Positions 17,644 through 25,594 are shown, counted from the first letter of the stretch. The stretch is DNA of 33,867 bases from CAYVQZ01 sp964453435 (GCA_964453435.1 CAYVQZ010000057.1:1-33867), one strand, 5' to 3'. Numbers and translations are program-made. The notes: generated by a model not told the origin, from the sequence alone.

Positions 17644-18102
17644 ATGTTTCCAGTAATTGAGGTTCAATGTCCGTTTTGCAGAGCCACCGGGCAGATAATG
17701 GCTCCTCCTGCCGGATCCATTATCGTCGGCCCCTGCCCTCGATGTAATGAGATAGTCTTGCTTTTCAACGGCACGGTTTTGCCGCTGGACAAAGACGTAA
17801 TTTCTGAGGGGAGCATCGAGGAGAAGAAACAGCACCTGCTCGAGGCTATCGTGGATATGGTTGCCACAAAAGTGGACGAGTTGGTCGAGAGCGGAGAACT
17901 CGGGACGGAGGCGAAGGAAAACCGTGGGCGTGAAAAACCTTCGGCTTCGCGGAGACGAAAAATCCGTCCTTCAATATCCGACAAGAAAGCGCAACCCATT
18001 TCGCGCGACGATGTTCGTGATTTTGTGAACATCGACTTGCACCTGATAGACTCGAAAGACTATTTCGATAAGGTGTTCAAGAGAAAAGCAAAGGATAAAT
18101 GA
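17644..18102 (+). CDS. Zinc-ribbon protein of unknown function
   Basis: The 152-residue protein starts with a zinc ribbon (CPFC near residue 9 and CPRC near residue 32), followed by a short helical segment (IEEKKQHLLEAIVDMVATKVDELV). A basic, Ser/Lys/Arg-rich linker and a C-terminal acidic-then-basic segment (SRDDVRDFVNIDLHLIDSKDYFDKVFKRK) follow. No catalytic motif is seen. AGAGG immediately before the ATG and the sigma-54 promoter support it as a real, regulated gene. A strong terminator follows 30 bases after the stop, so it is monocistronic. DNA, RNA or protein binding through the ribbon is plausible but unproven. Confidence 0.8.
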   Translation: MFPVIEVQCPFCRATGQIMAPPAGSIIVGPCPRCNEIVLLFNGTVLPLDKDVISEGSIEEKKQHLLEAIVDMVATKVDELVESGELGTEAKENRGREKPSASRRRKIRPSISDKKAQPISRDDVRDFVNIDLHLIDSKDYFDKVFKRKAKDK

Positions 18103-18131
18103 GCCAGACCGCGACACCTCGCGCTTTGATT

Positions 18132-18171
18132 AAAATCACGCGGAAATCATGCCGTTCCGCGTGATTTTTTT
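18132..18171. terminator. Strong bidirectional Rho-independent terminator
   Basis: AAAATCACGCGGAA (18132-18145) pairs perfectly with TTCCGCGTGATTTT (18155-18168) across a nine-base loop, followed by a run of seven T (18165-18171). The A-rich left arm gives a T-run on the minus strand too. It lies between the convergent zinc-ribbon and UVR-motif genes and can serve both. Confidence 0.92.
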
Positions 18172-18184
18172 CATCTGTCAGCGG

Positions 18185-18871
18185 TCAATCCGACCGGGAT
18201 CCTCTATTTCTCCGGATCAAATCTCGAAGATACGCCGCTCGTTCGTATTCCTCCGCGTCGATCGCCAATCTGAGCTGCTCCTGCAAGCTGGGAGACGAGT
18301 TTCTCAACGGGGAGAGGTCGTTCTCCCACATTTCACCAATGTCGTCGTACACTTTTTTCAGTTGTTTCAGCCGTTTCTCCAGCCAACTTTCAGGAAAAAT
18401 GTCGGGATAAATGTGGGCGAACTCTCTGAGCGTGTTCCCCGCACGTTCGATTCGCTGGCGCGCTAACTGATAGTCCTTTTGCTTGATAGCCAGCTTCGCT
18501 TCCGTCGTCATTTTGAATATCTCCTGATCCGGCCGGAATTGCAGGAAAAAGGCGCTCAACTCCTTATTCGTCGCATGTGCGGTTATCAGTTCGATTATTT
18601 GTATTCCGATATTGACATCACGAATGGAGCGCGCGTAGTCGCCTATTTTGAAAAAATATTCACGCCGGAGTCTATAGAGGAAAGCTTCTTCGCTGAGAAG
18701 TTGAACGTCGGAATCGTCAAGCTGAAATGGCTCTTCGCCTTCAGGAATGTGATCCGCCCTTTTCTTTAAGAATTTTGGCAGGAGAGGCGCGGCGCCGTCC
18801 GGTCTACCGTCAACTTCAAGGTAGAATGTGCCTCGGGGAGTTACAACCCTGATTTTCTTGCCATGTTCCAT
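18185..18871 (-). CDS. UVR-motif (UvrB/UvrC interaction type) helical protein
   Basis: The 228-residue protein ends in a UVR motif (LRLAIDAEEYERAAYLRDLI), the short helical hairpin by which UvrB and UvrC contact each other and which also occurs in McsA/ClpC regulators. The rest has no known domain: an N-terminal beta-rich segment (KKIRVVTPRGTFYLEV), then helical repeats reminiscent of TPR (YRLRREYFFKIGDYARSIRDVN). No zinc cysteines of McsA type are present. A longer frame from ATG 18931 is excluded because that codon overlaps the -35 box of the gene's own promoter. Function is unknown; protein interaction is likely. Confidence 0.8.
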   Translation of the reverse strand: MEHGKKIRVVTPRGTFYLEVDGRPDGAAPLLPKFLKKRADHIPEGEEPFQLDDSDVQLLSEEAFLYRLRREYFFKIGDYARSIRDVNIGIQIIELITAHATNKELSAFFLQFRPDQEIFKMTTEAKLAIKQKDYQLARQRIERAGNTLREFAHIYPDIFPESWLEKRLKQLKKVYDDIGEMWENDLSPLRNSSPSLQEQLRLAIDAEEYERAAYLRDLIRRNRGSRSD

Positions 18872-18907
18872 CGCAACTGTCTGGGTTCTCTCTTGCCTCG
18901 TACTTGA

Positions 18908-18936
18908 ATTATATTCCTTGCCGGCATGCATGTCAA
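18908..18936 (-). promoter_or_regulatory. Perfect sigma-70 promoter of the UVR-motif gene
   Basis: On the minus strand TTGACA (18936-18931), 17 bases and TATAAT (18913-18908) match all 12 consensus bases. Transcription starts near 18901, fixing the translation start at ATG 18871. Confidence 0.88.
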
Positions 18937-18963
18937 GCGTTGGCGCGTATTTTTGGACCCGTT

Positions 18964-18993
18964 TGCGGTCTCCGGTTTTTATTCATTATAATG
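18964..18993 (+). promoter_or_regulatory. Sigma-70 promoter of the YchF-like gene
   Basis: TTGCGG (18964-18969) and TATAAT (18988-18993) are 18 bases apart. The promoter is divergent from that of the UVR-motif gene; the two -35 boxes are 27 bases apart, so one bound regulator could affect both. Confidence 0.6.
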
Positions 18994-19046
18994 TTTCCGG
19001 TGTGCCGAAGAAAGCCCGGGGGACAAAAACGGAAGAAGGATATTTC

Positions 19047-20105
19047 ATGAAAGTGGCATTCGTCGGGCTTGCCCAATCCGGAAAAACCACCCTTTTCAAG
19101 AGCCTGGTGGGCGAAGCTGGGAGCGAGAAGCAAGCCGGCGTCCACGGAATAAGGATCGGGAATGTGAAAGTCCCGGACCGGCGTCTTGACCGTCTGGCGG
19201 AGATTTTCAGACCGCCAAAAGTCGTCCACGCGAATATCGATGTCGTTGACACGGCAGGGGCGCGAATCGACCGGCCTGGCACGGGCTTGACTGCGGAAAT
19301 GATTGCGGAGATCAGAACCGCGGACGCGCTCGTCAGCGTTGTGCGGGTTTTCGAAAATCCGTCGGTTGTTCATCCGGCCGGAACAATCGATCCACTCAGG
19401 GATATGAAGAACATCGAAGCGGAACTCGGTTTGACTGATATGATACAGATTGAGAAGCGGCTGCAACGGCTGGAAAAGGAGCATTCGGCCGGCTTGGAGA
19501 ACGACATTCTGGTTCGCGCAAAGAGAATCCTTGACTCGGAGAAGCCGCTCCGCCTCATGGAGCTGAACGAGGTCGAATCGAAGCTGCTTGCGGGTTTTTG
19601 TTTTCTCAGTCAAAAACCGATTTTGACGGTCCTCAACGTGGCAGAGGAGGCAATAGGGATGCCGTTGGGAGAGGATTTGACCGGCTTTGCCGAGAGGAGC
19701 GGCGGGTCAATCATGGGGTATTGCGCGGAACTAGAGGCCGAACTCAGTGAGCTTGAAGACAGCGAACAAGAAGCGTTTCACGCCGAATTGGGGCTGAAGG
19801 GGTCCGGACGCGAGAGGCTGATTCGGAAAATATACGAGCTTCTGAGCGTGATCTCGTTTTTCACTATCGGAGACACCGAAATACGGGCATGGGCCGTTCC
19901 GGAAAACACCAGGGCTATTGATGCGGCGGGAAAAGTGCATTCGGACATGCAACGCGGTTTCATTCGGGCGGAGGTCATCGGGTTTGACGAATTTGACACC
20001 ATTGGCTCATTGCAGACGGCACGGGAGAGCGGGCGCCTGCGACTGGAGGGAAAAGAGTACGAAGTCCGCGACGGAGATTTAATAAAGTTTCGGTTTCATG
20101 TCTGA
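19047..20105 (+). CDS. YchF/Obg-like P-loop NTPase with C-terminal TGS-like domain
   Basis: The 352-residue protein resembles the OLA1/YchF branch of Obg NTPases, which prefer ATP to GTP and associate with ribosomes or proteolysis. The P-loop is GLAQSGKTTLF near residues 7-17, the G3 motif DVVDTAG, and the usual NKxD is replaced by NVAEE (NxxE), the YchF pattern. The C-terminus (EIRAWAVPENTRAID to GDLIKFRFHV) matches the YchF-specific TGS/DUF933 region. The P-loop differs from canonical YchF (NVGKST), so this is probably a divergent paralogue. The start ATG 19047 has GAAGGA seven bases upstream. Convergent with the GalT-like gene, which ends 20 bases away. Confidence 0.88.
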   Translation: MKVAFVGLAQSGKTTLFKSLVGEAGSEKQAGVHGIRIGNVKVPDRRLDRLAEIFRPPKVVHANIDVVDTAGARIDRPGTGLTAEMIAEIRTADALVSVVRVFENPSVVHPAGTIDPLRDMKNIEAELGLTDMIQIEKRLQRLEKEHSAGLENDILVRAKRILDSEKPLRLMELNEVESKLLAGFCFLSQKPILTVLNVAEEAIGMPLGEDLTGFAERSGGSIMGYCAELEAELSELEDSEQEAFHAELGLKGSGRERLIRKIYELLSVISFFTIGDTEIRAWAVPENTRAIDAAGKVHSDMQRGFIRAEVIGFDEFDTIGSLQTARESGRLRLEGKEYEVRDGDLIKFRFHV

Positions 20106-20124
20106 GGCCAACGGAAGACCATCC

Positions 20125-21153
20125 TCATGCTACTCGTTCCCGCAGAAAGGCCGCCGCCTGTTCCGGGGTAACTTCCACCGCATATTCCTCAAAGCCTCTC
20201 TCGGCTCCGGCCCAGTGTTTGTAAGGCAGCACCTCCATATGAAGGCGATAGTCGCTCTGCCCCCTTATCTGGTGGCACACGACACACAAACTGTCGATGT
20301 TCAAACCATGAAAAAGAATCTGCAAAAGCTCGACAAGCAAGACCGCCAGCGCCTCGAGTTGCTCGTCACCGGATGATGTCAGAGACGGGCACGAGCTGTT
20401 CATTATCAGCCAGACCTCGTAATTCGTTCGGGGAGCGAACGGAGCAATACAGGCGACATGGTCGTTTTCGCTGACGAATCGTTCCCCTCGTTCTCGTTCC
20501 GCCGTCAGTATCGCGTCGAAGATGTTTCGATTCCATTTTCGCGCGAACTCGCTGGCGGTTGCAAGTTCATGCGCCAGACGTTTCGGCACGTAGGGAAGCG
20601 CTCCATATTGCCAATGGGTATGAGCGGTCGAGGCGCCCCACCCCTGATTCTTAAATATCATCGGGTACAGGTTGGCTTCCTCGAATGCCGTGCAGATTTG
20701 CTTCATCATTTTCAGCGCCGCAAATTGTTCTTCCGCTATGAGGTCTTTCAGGCTCACTTTGTGGTGCGGGCTCTCAACAATGTTTCCGTGTCCCGCGAGC
20801 CAGGGGAAGAGGTTCGGAAACGCCCGCACTTTCCAGGCGGGTGACCCGACAGAGAGCGTGTCACCTCCCGTGTCCACGTCCCTCGGGGTCGAGCGTTCAT
20901 TCCCCGGACAGAAGAAACAGAACTGCTCCTCCGTTCTGGTGAGCTGCGGCGCAGTGAAAGGCCTCGATGCGCGTGCCAGATTGAGATGACACCAGGTATC
21001 CGTGAGGTAGTCTTTCCTCCGCCAAACGGGCTGCTCAATCCGATCGTCGCGCTGGAACTCCCGCAGCGATGCGGGAACGCCTCCCTCGGGAGGCAAAACC
21101 GTTCCCGTCCCCTTCAACTCCCGAAATATATCACGGCGCCACTCTTCCGACAT
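20125..21153 (-). CDS. galT: Galactose-1-phosphate uridylyltransferase-like protein
   Basis: The roughly 342-residue protein belongs to the GalT branch of the HIT superfamily, which transfers nucleotidyl groups between sugar phosphates through a histidine intermediate. A zinc pair CFFCPGNE (near 79-86), the block VRAFPNLFPWL, an ESPHHKVSL segment and the active site AHTHWQ (histidines near 178 and 180) occur in the right order. Family members often have HPHxQ, so the Thr between the histidines is unusual. The donor sugar cannot be told from sequence; related proteins act as ADP-glucose phosphorylases. ATG 21153 is taken as start; an in-frame GTG lies two codons upstream. No gal operon genes adjoin it. 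Confidence 0.83.
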   Translation of the reverse strand: MSEEWRRDIFRELKGTGTVLPPEGGVPASLREFQRDDRIEQPVWRRKDYLTDTWCHLNLARASRPFTAPQLTRTEEQFCFFCPGNERSTPRDVDTGGDTLSVGSPAWKVRAFPNLFPWLAGHGNIVESPHHKVSLKDLIAEEQFAALKMMKQICTAFEEANLYPMIFKNQGWGASTAHTHWQYGALPYVPKRLAHELATASEFARKWNRNIFDAILTAERERGERFVSENDHVACIAPFAPRTNYEVWLIMNSSCPSLTSSGDEQLEALAVLLVELLQILFHGLNIDSLCVVCHQIRGQSDYRLHMEVLPYKHWAGAERGFEEYAVEVTPEQAAAFLRERVA

Positions 21154-21223
21154 TCTCACACCAAACCAGCCTGCATACTGTTGTTGCGGCTCCCGTTCAA
21201 GACCCGTGGCAAACGAACCCGCC

Positions 21224-22077
21224 TTAATCCCTCAAAGAGAATCGCTGAAGCTGTTGTCCCTCCGCCTCGTCTTTTACGAAGTAACCGACAGACGGAGCAA
21301 AAAACAGATTCCCTGTTATGTCCTCGATGCTGATACCCGAACTGGCCGATTGCGTAGTCTGAGCGCCCTGTTGCGAGATGGCGATGCAATCATAACTGTC
21401 GCCGCTGTCCAAAGTGATAGTGCGTGGGCCGAGGACTTTGCACGTGTAATTATATGTGTTGACCAGCGAGTCGGTTGTGGTTCCCGATGAAGTGGTGGTG
21501 ACAACAGATGAAACCTGCCAAACGCTGTTCTTCTTCAGAGGGAAACGGAACTGCTGCACGGGTGGATTCGCAACCATCACTGTCTCGGTATTGAACGGAG
21601 TCGGCATCCCGGACAAAGCGCCGCCGATTTCGATCGTGCCTTTCGAATGCAGAGAAGCCTTAACAAATGCAAGGTCGCTTATTCGGCGGTATTCTTTGCC
21701 TTCGAATGTGGATTGCTGGACAAGATTGCCCGTGATTGCCTCCCCTTCGATGGGAGTGGTGCTGTACCGTCCGGTTATTTGCTGGTCGCCGGCAACTTGC
21801 AGAACATAACAGTCATGTCCATTCGCCGGCTGGGTTCCGGTTACCGTGTACGTTGTCGTGCCGATTATCCGTTCCAGCCTCGTTGTGATCACGAGCACTC
21901 CCGCGTTCTGAGTGGCTGTCCTGTCCAGGGCCTTTTCGGTTTTGAATGTCCAGCTTTGGCCGGTCTGCCACTCGGGCGGCGACTCAATCAGAATTTCTTC
22001 TCTGTCGGCGAACGCGACGGCGACGGAAATCCAAAAATGAATAGCGCTGAAAGCATGACTCTGGCAAGTGGTTTCAT
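21224..22077 (-). pseudogene. Exported protein of unknown function with an apparent frameshift in its signal peptide
   Basis: An ATG at 22077 with AAGGA upstream begins MKPLARVMLSALFIF, a typical signal-peptide start, but this frame ends after 29 codons. The long downstream frame (to 21224) lacks any good start, yet is open and protein-like upstream of its first GTG (reading AFADREEILIESPPEWQTG). One extra T in the T5 run (A-run 22033-22037 on the plus strand) joins them into MKPLARVMLSALFIFWISVAVAFA, with cleavage after AFA, and a mature protein of about 260 residues. The mature part is beta-rich, with Thr/Ser-rich strands and two or three cysteines; I do not recognise the family. It could be a real mutation, a phase-variable homopolymer or a sequencing error. 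Confidence 0.7.
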
Positions 22078-22168
22078 ACGCATCATCCTTCGTATGCCGG
22101 AAAGGCGTCCGCCAAAGCGGCGCTGCGCATTATAAATTGTGGGAGACGCTCACGGCACATGGGTTTAC

Positions 22169-22189
22169 AACGGGTTTCCTCAACCCGTT
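22169..22189. repeat. Perfect 8-bp hairpin
   Basis: AACGGGTT and AACCCGTT flank a five-base loop. It lies just before the larger palindrome, in the gap between the frameshifted gene and the corrinoid methyltransferase gene. No T-run follows. Confidence 0.6.
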
Positions 22190-22204
22190 CCGCGATTGCT
22201 GATA

Positions 22205-22252
22205 CGGGTTATTGGGGGACACCATGCCGCATGGCGTCTCCCCAATAACCCG
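22205..22252. repeat. 48-base near-perfect palindrome
   Basis: CGGGTTATTGGGG (22205-22217) pairs with CCCCAATAACCCG (22240-22252). The interior continues to pair (GAC with GTC, CCATGC with GCATGG). There is no T-run. It sits at the left edge of dispersed repeat copy F. Confidence 0.8.
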
Positions 22253-22320
22253 GGTTTAAGAGCACGAAGCGACGTAGAATCGTGACTGTCCCCAAAGCAT
22301 GCGTCGCCGAATCGTGAGAC
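22253..22320. repeat. Dispersed intergenic repeat, copy F (partial)
   Basis: GCACGAAGCGACGTAGAATC followed by GTGACTGTCCC resembles copy C (GCACGAAGTCC, then TAGAATCGGGACTGTCCC). The remaining gap from 22321 to 22623 shows no gene, riboswitch or further repeat that I can support. Confidence 0.5.
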
Positions 22321-22761
22321 GGAATTTTTCCTCGCCATATCGTCATCTCGCGACCACTACGCTTGCGAACGAAATACCGAATTGATTATATCAGACTCGT
22401 TTCGGTCAGGCAATCGAGCAGAATCCCGCTACAGCCCGTGGCGCCGGGCGCTGGCGCAGACAAAACAGGTCTTGACCGCAAAGTGGCTTTCATGAAACGA
22501 GTCCAAGGCGTCTTTGTCACAGGGGCGCAAGGCCGGGAATGACGCCGGTTAGCGGTTCTCGGTTTTCATCTTTGCGCAGAATATCTTTTTCTTCCGACCG
22601 GGACTGGGCCTCTCAATCCAAGCATGGTGGTGGCGCGCTATTTCAAAAGGGGCAATCCGATGTTGTATACTACGTGGACTTGGCGAGGCTTAATCTCGCG
22701 CAAGAACGCAGAAACCACGGAGCCGGATTCTTGCGGGAATCCTCATGAAAAGGAAAAGAAA

Positions 22762-24471
22762 ATGGCTACGGAAATCCTGAATGAAATAGCCGGCAGCGTT
22801 GTTAAAGGAGACTATGAGAGAACGGTGGAACTCTGCCAGCAAGCGTTACAGGAGGGAGAGACCGCCGCGAAGGTCATCGTGCAGGGGCTTTCCGCCGGCA
22901 TGAGCAAATGCGGGAAGAAATACGGTAAGAAGGGGATGTTCCTCGACACCATCCTATGGAGCACTGCCGCCTTCCAGATGGGGGTTGCCTCGGTTTCGTC
23001 GGCTTCGGACTGGGAGCAACCTGCGAAAGCGGGGAAGGTCGTGTTGGGTGTCATGGACGGCCCATGGACAATCGGGAAGGACATCGTCTCGGCCGTATTG
23101 CGCGCGAACAATTTTGAAGTCATCGACGCGGGCTCGGATGTTTCGCCGGAACGGGTCGCCAAAGTGGTCAAGGACAGCGGGGCGGAGGTCGTCGCAATCG
23201 GGCTGTATCTTTCGTACAGGGCGGACACCATTCGCCGGCTCGAGGAAGAACTCTTTGAGGCCGGGCTGCGACATAAGACAAAGCTTCTTCTCAGCGGCCC
23301 TTCGGCCAACCGCAAGCTTGCCGGAGAATTCGGCGCCGACGCGTACGCCCGTGACGCAGAGGAAGTGGCCAAACTCTCGTTGCAGGCGATTCAGCAGAGA
23401 AGGGCCGAAATGACATCGCGCGAGAGGGTGATGACGTCGCTGAGTCACAGGGAGCCCGACCGGGCGCCACTCGTCCCGTTCGCGATGACGTTCTCCGCCA
23501 AGTTTGCCGGCATCCCCTTCAAAAAATACGTGTCCGACGCCGCCGCTCTCGCCGAAGCGGAAGTGAAGACGGCGCGCGCGTTTGGTTGGGACGCGGCGAT
23601 CGTCTCGAGCGACGTGGGCGCGTACGCGAGCGCCTTCGGCGCGGAGGTGCATATGCCCGAGGACGACGTTCCGAGGCTTCTCGGACCCGCGATACGCCTC
23701 GAGTGCGCGCGTGAAGATTTCGAAAAGCTCGAGCCTCCGGAAAACTATCTGGACAGGAGCCGTGTCGCCGAGATGATACAGGCTGTGGGACTGATCAAGA
23801 AGGAGGTCGGGGATGAACTTGCCGTGATTGGCTGGACAGAAGGGCCGTTCCAGGGCGCGATGCTGCTTTTTGGCGCCGACCCCAGAGCGCTTTTCCTCAT
23901 GAAGCAGGACCCCGGTGTGCTCAAGGAAATCATCGCCTGGTATGGTGAATTCGAGTTCGCTGTGGCCAAAGCCATGATCGACGCCGGCGCCGACATTATT
24001 GGAGCCGGTGAGTCGGTCGGCTACTTCATGTCGCCCGAGACATTCATGGAATACGTGTATCCGTATGAGAAGACGACCTTCAAGAAAATCAGCGACTACG
24101 GCGCGCCGGTGCTCATACATTGCTGCGGATATGTGCCACAGTGCATCGGCTTCGCGCCCGAGGTCAATCCCGGAGGCGCAATTCAGTTCGATTACCAGGT
24201 GAACCTCGGCAAGGCGAAAAAGCAGATTGGCGAGGCCGTCACCATAATGGGCAACCTCGATTGCAACAGGCTGCTTCATCTGGGGTCCGAAAGGGATGTC
24301 GAAAAAGCCTGCAAGAAAGCCATCGAACAGGCCGGACCGGGCGGGGGCTTCTGGCTGAGTGGCGGATGCGAGATTCCGAGAGACATGCCGTTTGAAAATA
24401 TGCGGGCGATGCTGAAAGCCGTCAAGAAGTACGGCCGCTACCCGATTAAAAGAGATTCTTCAAAGACGTGA
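22762..24471 (+). CDS. Fusion of corrinoid-binding protein and uroporphyrinogen-decarboxylase-type methyltransferase
   Basis: The 569-residue protein joins the two parts of an anaerobic methyl-transfer system. Residues about 1-215 form a methyltransferase-2-cap plus B12-binding domain (GDYERTVELCQQALQEG; GVMDGPWTIGKDIVSAVL; LLLSGPSANRKLAGEFGADAYARDA). Residues about 220-569 are an MtaA/MtbA/CmuA-type domain. Its zinc-thiolate site, H-x-C...C, is present as H453, C455 and C536 (IHCCGY, GGCEIP), indicating methyltransferase rather than heme-pathway decarboxylase. In the corrinoid domain the usual DxHxxG is replaced: W102 sits where the axial histidine should be. The start ATG 22762 has AAGGA upstream; a longer frame from 22624 would cross the putative TATACT -10 box at 22666. 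Substrate is unknown; CmuA (chloromethane) has the same two parts in opposite order. Confidence 0.9.
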   Translation: MATEILNEIAGSVVKGDYERTVELCQQALQEGETAAKVIVQGLSAGMSKCGKKYGKKGMFLDTILWSTAAFQMGVASVSSASDWEQPAKAGKVVLGVMDGPWTIGKDIVSAVLRANNFEVIDAGSDVSPERVAKVVKDSGAEVVAIGLYLSYRADTIRRLEEELFEAGLRHKTKLLLSGPSANRKLAGEFGADAYARDAEEVAKLSLQAIQQRRAEMTSRERVMTSLSHREPDRAPLVPFAMTFSAKFAGIPFKKYVSDAAALAEAEVKTARAFGWDAAIVSSDVGAYASAFGAEVHMPEDDVPRLLGPAIRLECAREDFEKLEPPENYLDRSRVAEMIQAVGLIKKEVGDELAVIGWTEGPFQGAMLLFGADPRALFLMKQDPGVLKEIIAWYGEFEFAVAKAMIDAGADIIGAGESVGYFMSPETFMEYVYPYEKTTFKKISDYGAPVLIHCCGYVPQCIGFAPEVNPGGAIQFDYQVNLGKAKKQIGEAVTIMGNLDCNRLLHLGSERDVEKACKKAIEQAGPGGGFWLSGGCEIPRDMPFENMRAMLKAVKKYGRYPIKRDSSKT

Positions 24472-24549
24472 ACTCGGAAGGGGTTTTGAAACAGGGGAGC
24501 AGCTTGTCGGCGGGTTTATCCGTTCTTGAATTGAGAACAGGAGAGCGTA

Positions 24550-24705
24550 ATGACAACGTTGGAGAAAATCGTTGAGCGGTTAAAAGCAATGCCGGAGTCG
24601 GTTCAAGCCGAAGTTCTCGACTTTATCGATTACTTGAAATCCAATGCGCCTTCGAGCCTTTCAATGGCCAATGAATTGTATTTATTATCAGTACTGTCCG
24701 GCTGA
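24550..24705 (+). CDS. DUF2281/VapB-like antitoxin, 3' end replaced by an inserted element
   Basis: The 51-residue protein has the DUF2281 pattern (MTTLEKIVERLKAMPESV, then EVLDFIDYLKSN) found in small antitoxins and orphan regulators. AGGAGA lies six bases before the ATG. After NELYLL the frame enters the inserted element at 24689 and ends SVLSG at a stop inside it. Removing the element and one target copy would give NELYLLYKVLI with a TAG at 24904. No toxin gene follows, so it is either an orphan or a remnant of a toxin-antitoxin pair. Confidence 0.7.
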   Translation: MTTLEKIVERLKAMPESVQAEVLDFIDYLKSNAPSSLSMANELYLLSVLSG

Positions 24706-24880
24706 AATTCTGTATGCTTTATGAATGGCAGAATTCAAAGATTATCGACCACCTCTTCGAATCAAATTATGGCTTGGGCATCGATTATCATTATCAAATC
24801 AAAAAGTGCCAATTGATGCATAAGATATTGATGCGGTAGAATTTGTACGGACTCTACAACATCGTAGCCGGACAGTACTG
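24689..24880. mobile_element. 192-bp miniature inverted-repeat element
   Basis: The ends are perfect 15-base inverted repeats, CAGTACTGTCCGGCT (24689-24703) and AGCCGGACAGTACTG (24866-24880). A nine-base direct repeat ATTTATTAT flanks them on both sides (24680-24688 and 24881-24889), the expected target duplication. The interior has no transposase, only a frame of about 32 codons. It must have been moved in trans by a transposase encoded elsewhere. Nine-base duplications occur in several IS families, so I do not assign one. Confidence 0.88.
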
Positions 24881-24931
24881 ATTTATTATATAAAGTTCTG
24901 ATATAGAGTAGATTCAAAGCGAACATTAATG

Positions 24932-24961
24932 AGCCGTCCACATAAGAAGATAAGGACGGCT
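24932..24961 (-). terminator. Hairpin at the end of the aldehyde oxidoreductase operon
   Basis: AGCCGTCC (24932-24939) pairs with GGACGGCT (24954-24961), overlapping the ferredoxin stop codon. No T-run follows on the minus strand, so it may protect the transcript end or act weakly as terminator. Confidence 0.45.
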
Positions 24962-25577
24962 ACTCATCGCGCCGCAGCAAGCTGTCAAAATCGGGAATAA
25001 TCGATTCGCTTTTCTGGCGCGGAGGCGGGGGTGGCGTTATTCGTGACGCTTCCAGCGAGAACGAGGCTCGGCGCCACCGGCTCTCTTTCTTGCCGATTTC
25101 CCAACACGCGAGGACGGTGAGCGACTTGATTTTCTGCATTCGGTCGGCCCGCATCTCCTTCGAAAGCTCCACGAAATGGAGGCAGTCATAGAAACAAAAT
25201 TCCACGCATTTCGGCGAGCCGCCGCACAGGTCGCACTTGACGGCTTTCAGTTTTGGGAAAAACTGAATCGCTCCGAATGGGCAGGCCGCGACGCAACTGT
25301 GGCAGCCAATACATTTGTCCGAATCTATTTCGACAACCGGATCGCCTTGCGCGGTTTGTTTTCTTGAGATGGCGTTTTCAGGGCATACCGCCATGCACAT
25401 GGCGTCGTCGCATTGCAGACAGACCGCGGGCCTCGACCAGCCCTCGAGCCGATTATCGATTACCCGGATACGTGATTTGTCCGGATTGAATTCGCCTTCT
25501 TTAAAGCTGGAGCAGGCCAGCTCGCACATGCGGCAGCCTGTGCATTTTTCGGCGTTGATTGTCAATACCCTCGCCAT
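24960..25577 (-). CDS. Polyferredoxin electron-transfer subunit of an aldehyde oxidoreductase
   Basis: This 205-residue protein carries about sixteen cysteines arranged as four [4Fe-4S] sites: CTGCRMCELAC near residue 12, CLQCDDAMCMAVCP near 53, CIGCHSCVAACP near 89 and CDLCGGSPKCVEFC near 113. The pattern is that of AorB, HycB or DmsB-type electron-transfer subunits. A proline-rich segment (PPPPPRQK) and an acidic tail follow the cluster domain. It is the last gene of the aor-moaD unit, 17 bases after the MoaD-like gene. It probably accepts electrons from the tungsten enzyme and passes them to ferredoxin, a hydrogenase or an NADH-linked partner not seen here. Confidence 0.9.
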   Translation of the reverse strand: MARVLTINAEKCTGCRMCELACSSFKEGEFNPDKSRIRVIDNRLEGWSRPAVCLQCDDAMCMAVCPENAISRKQTAQGDPVVEIDSDKCIGCHSCVAACPFGAIQFFPKLKAVKCDLCGGSPKCVEFCFYDCLHFVELSKEMRADRMQKIKSLTVLACWEIGKKESRWRRASFSLEASRITPPPPPRQKSESIIPDFDSLLRRDE

Positions 25578-25594
25578 AATTAGCGTCTTCCTCT

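Noticed and set aside
22321..22761. Cobalamin riboswitch before the corrinoid methyltransferase
   Set aside because: I looked for the B12-box and associated helices and saw none; cobalamin riboswitches usually control synthesis and transport genes.
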